Assembly (NCBI GenBank): GCA_022791575.1
Contig: JAAVZI010000047.1
Coordinates: 1 to 60,564 of the forward strand
DNA length: 60,564 nt
Direction: 5' to 3'
From: Lachnospiraceae bacterium
Lineage (GTDB): Bacteria; Bacillota; Clostridia; Lachnospirales; Lachnospiraceae
Part shown: in pieces, positions 37,119 through 46,855 of the stretch
How the letters are laid out: each line of letters opens with the position of its first letter
Numbering within the stretch: the stretch's first letter is position 1
Made by a program: the position numbers and the translations under genes
Notes under the pieces: generated by a model
What the model saw: only the letters and a program-made list of their open reading frames with translations
What the model was told of the DNA's origin: nothing
The model's database searches: none

Positions 37119-38066
37119 ATGATTTTATATTTGGTAATTCCATGCTATAATGAGGAAGAGGTTCTTCCAGAGACAGCAGGAAGACTAAAGGAAAAGATAC
37201 AAAACTTAATTTCACAGGGAAGGATTACAGAAAAAAGCCGAGTGGTCTTTGTAGATGACGGATCGAAAGACCAGACGTGGAAACTAATCGAAGAACTTCA
37301 TAAACAGAATACACTCTTTTCAGGAGTGAAATTGTCCAGAAACCGCGGCCATCAGAATGCACTGATGGCCGGGCTTTATAATGTCCGCGGAAAAGCAGAT
37401 GCAGTAATTTCGTTAGATGCAGACTTGCAGGATGATATTAATGCGATAGATGGATTTTTGGATCAATACAATGAAGGCTGTGAAGTGGTATATGGAGTAC
37501 GAAGTTCACGCAAAAAAGACAGCTTTTTTAAGAAATTTACAGCAGAAATGTTTTATAAGATGATGAATCTTATGGGTGCGGAAGTGGTATTTAACCATGC
37601 AGATTACCGGCTTCTCAGCAGCCGGGCGCTGGACGCGCTGTTTGAATTCAAGGAAGTGAACTTGTTTTTGCGGGGAATTGTTCCTATGGTGGGATTTCGC
37701 TCTGGTGAAGTTTATTATGAGAGAAATGAACGGTTTGCCGGAGAAAGCAAATATCCATTAAAGAAGATGCTTTCCTTTGCTTTTGAAGGAATTACATCCT
37801 TATCAATTAAACCGATTCGTTTCATCATCAATATGGGGATTTTTATGTTCTTTGTCAGTATGCTGATGCTGTTGTATTTCCTAATTAGGCATTTTACAGG
37901 ACATACAGTCAGTGGTTGGACAAGTCTGATTGTATCAATTTGGGCTATTGGCGGATTGCAATTATTAAGCATTGGCGTAATTGGAGAGTATATTGGCAAG
38001 GTCTATTTGGAGACCAAACAGCGGCCAAGGTTTATTATTGATGAATTTCTTCATGAACAAGAGTAA
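37119..38066 (+). CDS. Family 2 glycosyltransferase with two C-terminal membrane helices
   Basis: 315 aa. GT2 motifs: VIPCYNEEEVLPET, VDDGSKD and SLDADLQDD (DXD), then the ADYRLLSSRALDAL segment. Two membrane helices (about 232-255 and 268-290) end the protein. This is the layout of GtrB/DPM1-like polyprenyl-phosphate glycosyltransferases. The acceptor and sugar are unknown. It begins 18 nt after the HPr gene. Confidence 0.88.
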   Translation: MILYLVIPCYNEEEVLPETAGRLKEKIQNLISQGRITEKSRVVFVDDGSKDQTWKLIEELHKQNTLFSGVKLSRNRGHQNALMAGLYNVRGKADAVISLDADLQDDINAIDGFLDQYNEGCEVVYGVRSSRKKDSFFKKFTAEMFYKMMNLMGAEVVFNHADYRLLSSRALDALFEFKEVNLFLRGIVPMVGFRSGEVYYERNERFAGESKYPLKKMLSFAFEGITSLSIKPIRFIINMGIFMFFVSMLMLLYFLIRHFTGHTVSGWTSLIVSIWAIGGLQLLSIGVIGEYIGKVYLETKQRPRFIIDEFLHEQE

Positions 38067-38105
38067 TGTATCGTATGTTTGGAGTTTGGGTAAAGGTGAG
38101 TATTG

Positions 38106-39287
38106 ATGGAGAAAGTAAAGAGTCTGCTGGAAGAAACGATAGATCAGCAGTTTCGACAGATGATTATAAGCAATCCCCGTAGAAAAGGCGGGAATACCAA
38201 AGTAAAAATCCGCCCTGTACTTATAAAGGGAACTATGTTTTATCAGGAAGAACAATACAGGGATCATCAGGTCTTTCATAATAATATTCCCTGGGCGCAG
38301 AAGAAAATTCTGATTAATAGAATCATCGAATATATGCAGGAATTTAAGCAGTTAGAATGGAAAACGCAGCAGGAACAGTTTACTGTGCTGGTTAACCGCA
38401 GACAGCAAGCCTCTATCAAACGCAGACAGCAGACAGAGACACAGTCTGAGGGCATGGAGTATGCACATAATCGAAAGAAAAAATATATTCTTCAAGAAGG
38501 TTCTCCCATAGATTTCTTGGTAGAACTAGGTGTCATGTCCAAAGAGGGAAATGTTATCAAAACACGTTATGATAAATTTCGACAGATTAATCGTTTTCTG
38601 GAGTTTATTGATGATGTGGAGGAGCATTTTCCCAAGAACCATCAACTGACGATTATTGACTTTGGCTGCGGGAAGTCTTATCTGACATTTGCAATCTATT
38701 ATTATCTTCATATATTAAAAAAATATGATGTGCGTATTATTGGTTTGGATTTGAAACAGGAGGTTATTAGAAACTGTACCAAACTTGCACAGAAATTAGG
38801 TTATGAACATCTGGAATTTCTTCACGGAGATATCGCTGAATATGAAGGCGTTGTGAAAGCCGATTTGGTAGTAACGCTGCATGCCTGTGATACGGCTACA
38901 GACTATGCTCTTGCCAAAGCTGTAAAATGGAATGCTGGAGTGATTTTATCGGTTCCTTGCTGCCAGCATGAGCTGAATCGGCAGATGTATGCAGAAGTAT
39001 TAGAACCTATGTTCCGTTATGGTCTGATTAAGGAACGCGCTGCAGCGCTGTTTACCGATGCGCTGCGGGCAGAATTGTTGGAGCAGCAGGGATATCAGGT
39101 ACAAATACTGGAATTTATAGATATGGAGCACACGCCCAAGAATATTTTACTCCGCGCTGTGCAGAAAAAGAGCAGGCAAAGCCAGATTCCAGCAAAAATG
39201 CAGAGGCAGGAGAACGGTATAGAAAGATACAGGAAGTGCAGGGATTTTCTAGGAGCAGATCCCACATTAGAAAAGTTATTGAGGTAA
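38106..39287 (+). CDS. SAM-dependent methyltransferase (Methyltransf_32-like)
   Basis: 393 aa. The N-terminal about 150 residues are a basic region with RRKGGNTKVKIRPVLIKG. The methyltransferase core has IIDFGCGKSYLTFAIYYYL (motif I, about 181-199), then VTLHACDTATDYALAKAV and VPCCQHELN, matching the GSTCD/METTL25-type family. The substrate is unknown; an RNA target is a guess. ATG 38106 follows AAAGGTGAG. Confidence 0.82.
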   Translation: MEKVKSLLEETIDQQFRQMIISNPRRKGGNTKVKIRPVLIKGTMFYQEEQYRDHQVFHNNIPWAQKKILINRIIEYMQEFKQLEWKTQQEQFTVLVNRRQQASIKRRQQTETQSEGMEYAHNRKKKYILQEGSPIDFLVELGVMSKEGNVIKTRYDKFRQINRFLEFIDDVEEHFPKNHQLTIIDFGCGKSYLTFAIYYYLHILKKYDVRIIGLDLKQEVIRNCTKLAQKLGYEHLEFLHGDIAEYEGVVKADLVVTLHACDTATDYALAKAVKWNAGVILSVPCCQHELNRQMYAEVLEPMFRYGLIKERAAALFTDALRAELLEQQGYQVQILEFIDMEHTPKNILLRAVQKKSRQSQIPAKMQRQENGIERYRKCRDFLGADPTLEKLLR

Positions 39288-39291
39288 AATT

Positions 39292-41841
39292 GTGGAAGAG
39301 AGAAAGAAAGTCAGTCTGATTGTAAATATAGTAGTCCGCCCAGTGGTTTTGATTACAGTATTTGTGCTGGCATTTATTATCAGCACGGGGATTTTGAACC
39401 GAAATAATCAGGGAATTACAGCTGAGATGGCTGATTGTACATTTCCTACCATTACAGCATTGTATAAGGGACAGCCGCTTAACCGTATGTATGGTTATGC
39501 GGACGAATTGTCTCCAGGCGGAATCCGTTCTTCACTTACTTTTCTAAATGAGCAGAATAAGCTGGATATTCAGATCCAGACCTTTGGAACAGCAGTCCAT
39601 GGAATCCGTTATCAGGTACGAAGTATGGATATGGAACGGCTGATTGAAGATACACCGGTAGAAGGGTTTCAGGAGACCGAGGGACGGATTGATGTCAATT
39701 TGAATATTCAGGATTTATTAGAAGATAACAAGGATTATCTGCTTGTGATTCTGTTGGATACAGAAGTAGATCAGAATATTTATTATTATACCAGAATTCG
39801 CAAAGATGGAGAATATTTTGCAGAAGAGTATTTGAATTTTGCAAAAAACTTCCATGATAAGACTAGGAATAAGAATTCTGGCGATGATATTATTCGATAC
39901 TTAGAATCCAGTAGTGAAGGGGATAACAGCAGTTTTCAATCGGTAAATATTCATTCTAGTTATGATTTGGTAACATGGGGGGATCTGGAGATTCTTTCCA
40001 TGGAGGATGTGGATGTAAGCCTGCAGGATTTGAATAATCAGACAGCAGTGATTACAATTGATTATATGATTATTTTGAAAAATTCCAATGATGAGCTGGA
40101 GCATTATGATGTATCCGAATATTATCGTCTGCGCTATACGAGAAACCGCATGTATCTGCTTGACTTTGAGCGGACCATGAATCAGTTTTTTGAGATCGAA
40201 AATGGTGTCATTTATTCAACCGCAGTGCAGCTGGGTATCACAGATTCTAATGTCCAGTATATGAGTACGAAAGATGCCAAAACAGTCAGCTTTGTACAAG
40301 AGGGTGAGTTGTTTTCCTATAACAGCAGTGAGCATAGCCTGGCCAAAGTCTTTGGCTTTTGGAAACAGAATGGAGATGTCCGATATCGGAATGATCAGCA
40401 TCGAATTCAGATTATAAATGTAGATGAAAAGGGCAGTATGGACTTTGTGATCTATGGTTACATGAACCGTGGTATTCATGAGGGGAAGGTCGGTGTCAGT
40501 GTCTGTCATTATGATGGTGCGACCAACTCTACTGAAGAATACGTATTTCTGGAATCGGATAAATCTTATCAGATTTTGAAGGAAGAGGTTGGTCAGCTGG
40601 TTTATATTAATCAAAAGGGCAGATTCTATATTCATTTACAGAAAAATATTTATGAAATTGATAAAAATAGCAAGCAGATTGTGAAACTGGCTGAGAATAT
40701 TGAATTAAATGAATTCGCAGTATCATCGGATCATTCGCTGCTTGTAATACAGAATGAGAAAGACCTGGCTGCGTCTGTAGGCCTGAATTATATGGACTTA
40801 AAAAGCGGAAAGGATAAAACGATCAGCTGTCAGGAGAATGAAAGAATCCGTCCAATCGGATTTATTGGAACTGATTTTATCTATGGTCTGGCTAGAATCG
40901 AAGACATTTATCAGGACGGAACAGGGCAGACAGTATTTCCTATGTATAAAATTATGATTGTGAATACCAAAGGAGAGGTGAAAAAGGAGTATGAGCCAGG
41001 GGGGATCTATGTCTTACAGGCTTATATTGAAGATCATATATTAAAGCTTAACAGAGCTGTGAAGGCAGAAAATGGCTATACAGCGGCTGCCGAAGACCAG
41101 ATTATACACAATGCTGGCAAAACGAAGGACGGAATTACCTTAAAGTCAATTACAACAGACCGCAAGAAGCGAGAGTATCAGCTGGATTTTGGATTTTCGC
41201 TATCTACAAGAAAGAAGAAATGTTTGAAACCAAAGGAAGTTTTGCTGGAAAATGTAAAGAACCTTGTATTAGAGAAAAATGAAGATTTATCCATATACTA
41301 CTATGTATACAGCAAAGGTAATCTGGATAATATGTATATAAGTGCTACGGATGCAGTTTTAAATGCAGATGAGTCCGCAGGAGTTGTGGTAAATCAGAAG
41401 CAGGAATATATCTATGAGAGAATCCGGCGTCAGACGCAGCAGCAGATTTCCGGTGTAGAAACAGTCAGCATTGCTTCGGGTTATCATTCGTTGGAAGCCT
41501 GTCTGATCTCAATTCTTCGCTTTAATGGAAATGGGTCCGATGCCAGAGAAATGCTGCAGCAGGGTATGAGTCCACAACAGATTCTGCAGCAGGAACTGGG
41601 ACGGGATAAGGTTGTGAATCTGACAGGAACGCCGCTGGACAAGGTATTGTATTGTATTGACCGGGGATATCCGGTGCTGGCAGCTGTACCAGATGGCAAT
41701 TATGTTCTTCTGGTCGGATATAATGAGCTGAATACAATTGTTATGGACCCTGTAAAGGGGACAACCGGGTATGTAGGCATGAATGACAGCCGGGCTATGT
41801 TTGAGGCTGCCGGAAATTCGTTTGTAGCCTGTATTCCATAA
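39292..41841 (+). CDS. Large membrane-anchored extracytoplasmic protein with degenerate C39-like C-terminus
   Basis: 849 aa. A single N-terminal helix (VVLITVFVLAFIISTGI) anchors a long mostly beta exterior domain. The last about 125 residues resemble a C39-type cysteine peptidase: ASGYHSLEACLISILRFNG, then PLDKVLYCIDRGYPVLAAV and VLLVGYNELNTIVMDPVKG. The positions of the catalytic Cys and His appear to be His and Tyr, so activity is doubtful. GTG start with GAGGT upstream. Function unknown; an envelope-binding or assembly role is a guess. Confidence 0.7.
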   Translation: MEERKKVSLIVNIVVRPVVLITVFVLAFIISTGILNRNNQGITAEMADCTFPTITALYKGQPLNRMYGYADELSPGGIRSSLTFLNEQNKLDIQIQTFGTAVHGIRYQVRSMDMERLIEDTPVEGFQETEGRIDVNLNIQDLLEDNKDYLLVILLDTEVDQNIYYYTRIRKDGEYFAEEYLNFAKNFHDKTRNKNSGDDIIRYLESSSEGDNSSFQSVNIHSSYDLVTWGDLEILSMEDVDVSLQDLNNQTAVITIDYMIILKNSNDELEHYDVSEYYRLRYTRNRMYLLDFERTMNQFFEIENGVIYSTAVQLGITDSNVQYMSTKDAKTVSFVQEGELFSYNSSEHSLAKVFGFWKQNGDVRYRNDQHRIQIINVDEKGSMDFVIYGYMNRGIHEGKVGVSVCHYDGATNSTEEYVFLESDKSYQILKEEVGQLVYINQKGRFYIHLQKNIYEIDKNSKQIVKLAENIELNEFAVSSDHSLLVIQNEKDLAASVGLNYMDLKSGKDKTISCQENERIRPIGFIGTDFIYGLARIEDIYQDGTGQTVFPMYKIMIVNTKGEVKKEYEPGGIYVLQAYIEDHILKLNRAVKAENGYTAAAEDQIIHNAGKTKDGITLKSITTDRKKREYQLDFGFSLSTRKKKCLKPKEVLLENVKNLVLEKNEDLSIYYYVYSKGNLDNMYISATDAVLNADESAGVVVNQKQEYIYERIRRQTQQQISGVETVSIASGYHSLEACLISILRFNGNGSDAREMLQQGMSPQQILQQELGRDKVVNLTGTPLDKVLYCIDRGYPVLAAVPDGNYVLLVGYNELNTIVMDPVKGTTGYVGMNDSRAMFEAAGNSFVACIP

Positions 41842-41919
41842 AGCAGTTCATAAGTGGTTGAGATTCTCTTAGTCTGGAAAAGAATAAATTAAGAAAAAAA
41901 GTGAAATGAGGTTAGGAAA

Positions 41920-43035
41920 ATGGATCAAAGAGTGAAAGAGCTGGCATATAATCTGGTAAATTATTCCTGTAAAGTGAAAGCAGGGGATAATGTATATGTG
42001 CATTTTATTGGTGAAGCAACTAAGGAACTGGCAAGATGTGTTGTAAAGGAAGTTTATAAAGCGAAGGGACGGCCATTTCCCCATTATACCAGTCAGGAAG
42101 TGCAGCGGGAAATGCTTATGGACTGCAGCGAAGAACAGTTAAAGCTAATGGCAGAAGTGGATTGCCTGGAAATGTCTAAGATGGATTGCTACATTGGTAT
42201 TCGAGGAACGGATAATGTGTCGGAGTTATCTGATGTTCCGGCAGAGAGAATGGCTCTTTATGAGAAGTTTTATTCCACTCCGGTTCATCACGATATCCGT
42301 GTGCCCAAAACCCGCTGGGTGGTACTGCGTTATCCGAACTGTGCTATGGCTCAGTTATCCGGTATGAGTACGGAAGCTTTTGAAGATTTTTATTTTCAGG
42401 TATGTAATCTGGATTACTCCAAAATGGATCAGGCAATGAAGGCGTTGGTAGATTATATGAACCGGACCGATCGGGTGCGTCTATGCGGACCAGGTACGGA
42501 TCTGACCTTTTCAATTAAAGATATTCCGGCTATCCCATGTGCAGGTGTGCTGAATATTCCAGATGGAGAAGTATTTACGGCTCCAGTGAAGGATTCTATC
42601 AATGGTAAAATTACGTACAACACGCCCAGTCTATATCAGGGATTTGCGTATGAGAATGTTTGTCTGGAATTTGAGAATGGTAAAATTATCCGGGCTCAGG
42701 CCAATGATTCAGAACGTATCAATAAAGTATTTGATACCGATGAAGGTGCCAGATATATAGGGGAATTTGCCATAGGCGTTAATCCCTATATTTTAAAACC
42801 AATGAAAGATATTCTGTTTGATGAAAAAATTATGGGTTCTATTCATTTCACACCGGGCAATTGCTATGAGGAAGCGCCGAACGGCAACCATTCTTCAATC
42901 CACTGGGATTTGGTATTAATTCAGAGACCTGAGTACGGTGGCGGCGAAATCTATTTTGATGATGTACTCATTCGTAAAGATGGAAGATTTGTAGTACCAG
43001 AGTTGGAAGGTCTGAATCCTGAACATCTAGTATAG
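41920..43035 (+). CDS. M29-family aminopeptidase
   Basis: 371 aa. Metal ligands are visible as Glu in IPDGEVFTAP and in IGEFAIGVNP, and as His/Asp in SSIHWDLVL; the supporting HFTPGNCYEEA segment is typical. These are cobalt- or zinc-activated cytosolic aminopeptidases such as AmpS. GTTAGGAAA precedes the ATG. Not clearly linked to its neighbours. Confidence 0.92.
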   Translation: MDQRVKELAYNLVNYSCKVKAGDNVYVHFIGEATKELARCVVKEVYKAKGRPFPHYTSQEVQREMLMDCSEEQLKLMAEVDCLEMSKMDCYIGIRGTDNVSELSDVPAERMALYEKFYSTPVHHDIRVPKTRWVVLRYPNCAMAQLSGMSTEAFEDFYFQVCNLDYSKMDQAMKALVDYMNRTDRVRLCGPGTDLTFSIKDIPAIPCAGVLNIPDGEVFTAPVKDSINGKITYNTPSLYQGFAYENVCLEFENGKIIRAQANDSERINKVFDTDEGARYIGEFAIGVNPYILKPMKDILFDEKIMGSIHFTPGNCYEEAPNGNHSSIHWDLVLIQRPEYGGGEIYFDDVLIRKDGRFVVPELEGLNPEHLV

Positions 43036-43073
43036 AGTATGAATGAATTTTCAAACACGCTCCAGCTTATCTA

Positions 43074-43102
43074 TTGAAAATATTGGAAGTTTATGGTATA
43101 TT
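43074..43102 (+). promoter_or_regulatory. Promoter of the hibernation factor gene
   Basis: TTGAAA (43074-43079), a 17-bp spacer and TATATT (43097-43102), about 50 nt before the start codon. Confidence 0.65.
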
Positions 43103-43151
43103 AGATATGTAAGAGAGCAGAACAAATTTGAACGAAAAGGAGTTGGACAAC

Positions 43152-43682
43152 ATGCGTTATATTATTACAGGAAGAAATATTGATGTAACAGAAGGTTTGA
43201 AATCTGCCATCTATGATAAGATCGGGAAATTAGAGAGATACTTTACAGAGGATACAGAAGTACATGTAACACTCAGTGTTGAAAAAGAAAGACAGAAAAT
43301 TGAGATTACTATTCCAGTAAAGGGAAATATTATACGTTCGGAACAGACCAGCAATGATATGTATGTATCCATTGATTTGGTAGAGGAAATTATTGAAAGA
43401 CAGCTGAAGAAGTATAAACACAAAATTGTAGACAAGCAGCAGGCAAGTCCCAACTTCACACAGGAATTTATTGAGAAAGACTATGAAGATGATGACGAAG
43501 AAATCAAGATTATACGAACCAAACGTTTTGGCATGAAGCCTATGTATCCAGAGGATGCCTGCATCCAGATGGATTTATTGGGTCATAATTTCTTTGTATT
43601 TCTTAATGCTGAGACCGAAGAGGTTAATGTCGTTTATAAGAGAAAAGGGAATACATACGGCTTAATCGAACCAGAGTTTTAG
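43152..43682 (+). CDS. hpf: Long-form ribosome hibernation promoting factor
   Basis: 176 aa. The N-terminal RaiA-like domain (MRYIITGRNIDVTEGLKSAI ... VHVTLSVEKERQKIEIT) binds the ribosome; a linker (PNFTQEFIEKDYEDDDEEI) leads to the C-terminal dimerisation domain IIRTKRFGMKPMYPEDACIQ and HNFFVFLNAETEEVNVVYKR that joins two 70S particles. ATG 43152 has AAAAGGAG 9 nt upstream; the frame from 43128 is less likely. Confidence 0.93.
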   Translation: MRYIITGRNIDVTEGLKSAIYDKIGKLERYFTEDTEVHVTLSVEKERQKIEITIPVKGNIIRSEQTSNDMYVSIDLVEEIIERQLKKYKHKIVDKQQASPNFTQEFIEKDYEDDDEEIKIIRTKRFGMKPMYPEDACIQMDLLGHNFFVFLNAETEEVNVVYKRKGNTYGLIEPEF

Positions 43683-43696
43683 TATAGTTTGAAATC

Positions 43697-43730
43697 AAAG
43701 CTGCTGCAGATATCTGCAGCAGCTTTTTAA
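43697..43730. terminator. Terminator between hpf and trkH
   Basis: A perfect 30-nt palindrome (43697-43726) followed by T residues toward the plus strand. It separates convergent genes and may act in both directions, though the minus-strand T tract is poor. Confidence 0.88.
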
Positions 43731-43766
43731 TCTTATGATAGTTAGAAAGAAGATTTCTTATTCTAG

Positions 43767-45227
43767 TTACCTCTTGTGAATAAAATGTTTATCTCCAACC
43801 CAGAAATGCGGACTGAATACCAATAATATAGGGAATAATTCCAAACGTCCTGCCAGCATATCAAACATCAGTACGAGTTTTGAAAACACGGAAAAGAATC
43901 CGAAGTTACAGGTTGGTCCTACTTTTTCCAGTCCAGGGCCAATGTTGTTCAAGGTTGCTGCTACTGCAGTAAAATTAGTTGTAAAATCATAGCCATTTAG
44001 GGACAACAGTAACTGGGAACTGCAGAAGATAATAATATAAACTCCGATAAAAGCATAAACCGAACGCATAAGATCGCGGCTGACAATGTTCTGATTATAT
44101 TTAATTGTATGCACGCTGTTTGGATGACAGGAACGAATCAGTTCCATGCGGATACCTTTGAACAGCAGAGCAATCCGCGAAACTTTGATTCCGCCGCCGG
44201 TGCTTCCGGCACAGGCTCCGATAAACATAATCAGCAGCAGGATATTTTTAGATAATGCTGGCCACAGGTCAAAGTCTGTAGATGCGAACCCGGTTGTTGT
44301 CATCAGCGAAGAAAGCTGGAATAAGGCATGTCGGAAAGATTCTTCTAATGTGGGAAAGAGATGCCGGATATTCCAGGTAATTGCCAGAACTGCAATGGCT
44401 ATAATCAGCAGATAATGGCGCAGCTCTTCAAAAGTCAGTGCTTCTTTAAATCTCTTTATAATAAGAAGGAAGTAGACATTAAAGTTTACTCCAAATAAAA
44501 TCATAAAGATACTTGTTACATATTGAACATAAGGCGAATAGTCTGCAAACCCAGAATTTCTAATCGAGAATCCGCCGGTTCCAGCAGTTGCAAATGCAAT
44601 ATTAATCGATTCAAATACTGATACATTGCCCAATACCAGCAGAATGATCTGTATTACAGTTAATATTAAATAAGCAGAATATAAGAACAGGGCGGTATGT
44701 TTAACTTTGGGAAATAATTTTTCAACCGAAGGACCAGGACTTTCGGCACGCATCAAATGGATATTGCGGCCTTTAGTCAGTGGCATAATCGACATAATGA
44801 ACACCAGTACGCCCATACCGCCGAACCAGTGAGAAAAACTTCTCCAAAGCAGGCTTGTATGCGATAGCTGTTCCACATCGGATAAGATACTGGCGCCAGT
44901 CGTAGTAATACCGGAGATAATCTCAAACAAAGCATCTATATAAGAAGGAATATCACCACTGATTACAAAAGGTAGGGCTCCAAATATACTCAACAAGATC
45001 CAACTTAAAGCAACTATGGCAAACCCTTCTTTGGCATAGATAGATTTGCTGGAGGCCTTTTTCAAATTCAGAATTCTGCCGATAATCAAACAGAGTATAG
45101 CTACTCCCAGGTAGGCGAAGCCTTCCTGCTCCCAGTATATGAGTGCTGTCATACAGGGAAGCATTAAGAATGCCCCCTCAAATGTCATTACAAGTCCTAA
45201 AATATTAAGAATCATCTGAAAGTTCAT
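43767..45227 (-). CDS. trkH: TrkH/KtrB-family potassium uptake protein
   Basis: 486 aa with four pore repeats: GITTTGASILSDVEQ, ATAGTGGFSIRNSGF, LMTTTGFASTDFDLW and LNNIGPGLEKVGP, each carrying the filter glycine. TrkH-type length with extra N-terminal helices. The two trkA-like genes are directly upstream, 14 nt apart from it, so the three form one minus-strand operon for K+ import. Confidence 0.94.
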   Translation of the reverse strand: MNFQMILNILGLVMTFEGAFLMLPCMTALIYWEQEGFAYLGVAILCLIIGRILNLKKASSKSIYAKEGFAIVALSWILLSIFGALPFVISGDIPSYIDALFEIISGITTTGASILSDVEQLSHTSLLWRSFSHWFGGMGVLVFIMSIMPLTKGRNIHLMRAESPGPSVEKLFPKVKHTALFLYSAYLILTVIQIILLVLGNVSVFESINIAFATAGTGGFSIRNSGFADYSPYVQYVTSIFMILFGVNFNVYFLLIIKRFKEALTFEELRHYLLIIAIAVLAITWNIRHLFPTLEESFRHALFQLSSLMTTTGFASTDFDLWPALSKNILLLIMFIGACAGSTGGGIKVSRIALLFKGIRMELIRSCHPNSVHTIKYNQNIVSRDLMRSVYAFIGVYIIIFCSSQLLLSLNGYDFTTNFTAVAATLNNIGPGLEKVGPTCNFGFFSVFSKLVLMFDMLAGRLELFPILLVFSPHFWVGDKHFIHKR

Positions 45228-45241
45228 AATTACAACCGCCT

Positions 45242-46006
45242 TTATTTTTTCAATATATCCATAATATCCATAATTGTATTACCACTGGATACAAGAATGA
45301 CATGATCTCCAATATGGAATTCATCCTGGCCGCGGGGCAGAATGACTTGATTTCCGCGGATAATCATTGCCACAATCAGGTTAGAACGCAGCTTAAGCTT
45401 CTCTAAAGGAGTTTCTAACAGCGGCTGGGGACAGTTAGGCTGAATATAGAATTCCAAGGCTTCCGCTTTATTCTCCAGAATGCGGTAAACATTTTCTACA
45501 TTGCTGCCAAGGGAATTTTGTTTTGCACGTACAAATTGTACAATATATTGAGCGGTCAACTGTTTGGGACATACGATGCTGCCCAGGTTCAGGCGTTCGA
45601 TAACCTCATCATAATTCAGTCGGTTAATCTTAGTCACCAGCTTGCCTGCACTTTTGGTTCCGGCAAACATACTTAAGAACAGGTTTTCCTCGTCATTTCC
45701 GGTTAGAGCAACAAAGCTTTCACATTGTTCTAGTCCCTCTTCTAACAGCAGATCATGGTTAATGCCGGCACCGTTGATTATCATTGCTTTAGGAAGTAAT
45801 TCGCATAATTCTTCACAGCGTCTGATATCCTTTTCAACGATTTTTACATCAATGCCAATATTTAATAGCTGAAGAGCCAGATAGTGGGCAGTCGTTCCGC
45901 CGCCAACCAGCATAGCATTTTTAACCATATGGGTCTTTACTTTAATTTTTTTGAAGAAATCGCTGGAATTTTGGGGGGTAGCCACAATAGAGACAATATC
46001 ATTCAC
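45242..46006 (-). CDS. trkA: TrkA second half (RCK_N + RCK_C)
   Basis: 254 aa. After about 25 linker residues comes a Rossmann fold, KNAMLVGGGTTAHYLALQLL, with acidic NAD-binding end IVEKD, and a TrkA_C domain ending GDHVILVSSGNTI. It aligns with the C-terminal half of a normal TrkA of about 450 aa, including the join VNDIVSIVATPQNSSDFFKK. It begins with GTG overlapping the TGA of the upstream ORF (GTGA). It is either a genuine subunit or the downstream piece of a frameshifted gene. Confidence 0.85.
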   Translation of the reverse strand: MNDIVSIVATPQNSSDFFKKIKVKTHMVKNAMLVGGGTTAHYLALQLLNIGIDVKIVEKDIRRCEELCELLPKAMIINGAGINHDLLLEEGLEQCESFVALTGNDEENLFLSMFAGTKSAGKLVTKINRLNYDEVIERLNLGSIVCPKQLTAQYIVQFVRAKQNSLGSNVENVYRILENKAEALEFYIQPNCPQPLLETPLEKLKLRSNLIVAMIIRGNQVILPRGQDEFHIGDHVILVSSGNTIMDIMDILKK

Positions 46007-46608
46007 TTGATAAAGTTACCATTAGGAATAAATACCTGATGATTCCGCTCTACGGCACATACGACGATGTTTGCCTTAAAGTGGCTAACTACGTGGCTCA
46101 GTGCCATCTGGTTCATAGGATTACTCTCGCCAAGACGGAAGGTCATAAGTTCTACCCGGCCTTTAGCAAAAGTACTGATCTCAATGGCATTGGGAAAACG
46201 TAGAAGTCGGGCAATCTCTGTTGCGGCCATTAACTCTGGATTGATAATCATGGCGATACCAAGGCTTTCCCTTAGATAGGAAATTTCCTTAAAATACGAA
46301 TGGCTTCGTACTCTTGCAATGGTTGCAATTTTGGAACGGCTTTTTTTAGCAATGACACAGCACAGCAGATTCAATTCATCTGAATTGGTAACGGCAATCA
46401 GAATATCTGCGACATCAATTCCGGCCTCCTGCAGGACACTGAAGCTAGTTCCATTGCCGGCAATTCCCATTACATCATTGGTATTGGCTATGTTTTGAAG
46501 AATGGCCCGGTTTAAGTCAATAATGGTAATATCATGTTTACCTTCGCTGCTCAGCTGTTCGGTCAGAGCCTGTCCTACCTTGCCGCAGCCTACAATAATT
46601 ATGTTCAT
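46003..46608 (-). CDS. trkA: TrkA first half (RCK_N + RCK_C)
   Basis: 201 aa. N-terminal NAD-binding fold NIIIVGCGKVGQALTEQL with IDLNR, then a TrkA_C domain, ending HQVFIPNGNFIK just where full-length TrkA would continue. One extra G would fuse it in frame to the next ORF. ATG 46608 is used, with GGAG 8 nt upstream. Binds nucleotides and gates TrkH. Confidence 0.88.
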   Translation of the reverse strand: MNIIIVGCGKVGQALTEQLSSEGKHDITIIDLNRAILQNIANTNDVMGIAGNGTSFSVLQEAGIDVADILIAVTNSDELNLLCCVIAKKSRSKIATIARVRSHSYFKEISYLRESLGIAMIINPELMAATEIARLLRFPNAIEISTFAKGRVELMTFRLGESNPMNQMALSHVVSHFKANIVVCAVERNHQVFIPNGNFIK

Positions 46609-46778
46609 CTGAATCACTCCATTAACTTATTTATTCTATTCGCTGGATTATTCAAATCTAATTGTTAATAAGTACATTATAAGTAGTTAGAATTATAGAT
46701 GCAAGTCTTTTTTAGTATGTATGTAAAATAGAATTTGGCCTCTTTATTTTCCTGTGATTCGGGTGTTATAGAATACGC

Positions 46779-46807
46779 TTGCATTATAATGGGGGGTCTG
46801 TTATAAT
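46779..46807 (+). promoter_or_regulatory. Promoter of the small lipoprotein gene
   Basis: TTGCAT (46779-46784), a 17-bp spacer and TATAAT (46802-46807). A second TATAAT at 46785-46790 lacks a good -35 box. Confidence 0.6.
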
Positions 46808-46855
46808 CTGAAATAAAGCGGCCCAAGGCTGTGAAAAGATCATTGGAGGAAAATT

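Noticed and set aside
46003-46010. Programmed ribosomal frameshift joining the two trkA halves
   Set aside because: The required -1 move at AAG TGA has no slippery heptamer and no nearby stimulatory structure; coupled reinitiation or mutation is simpler.
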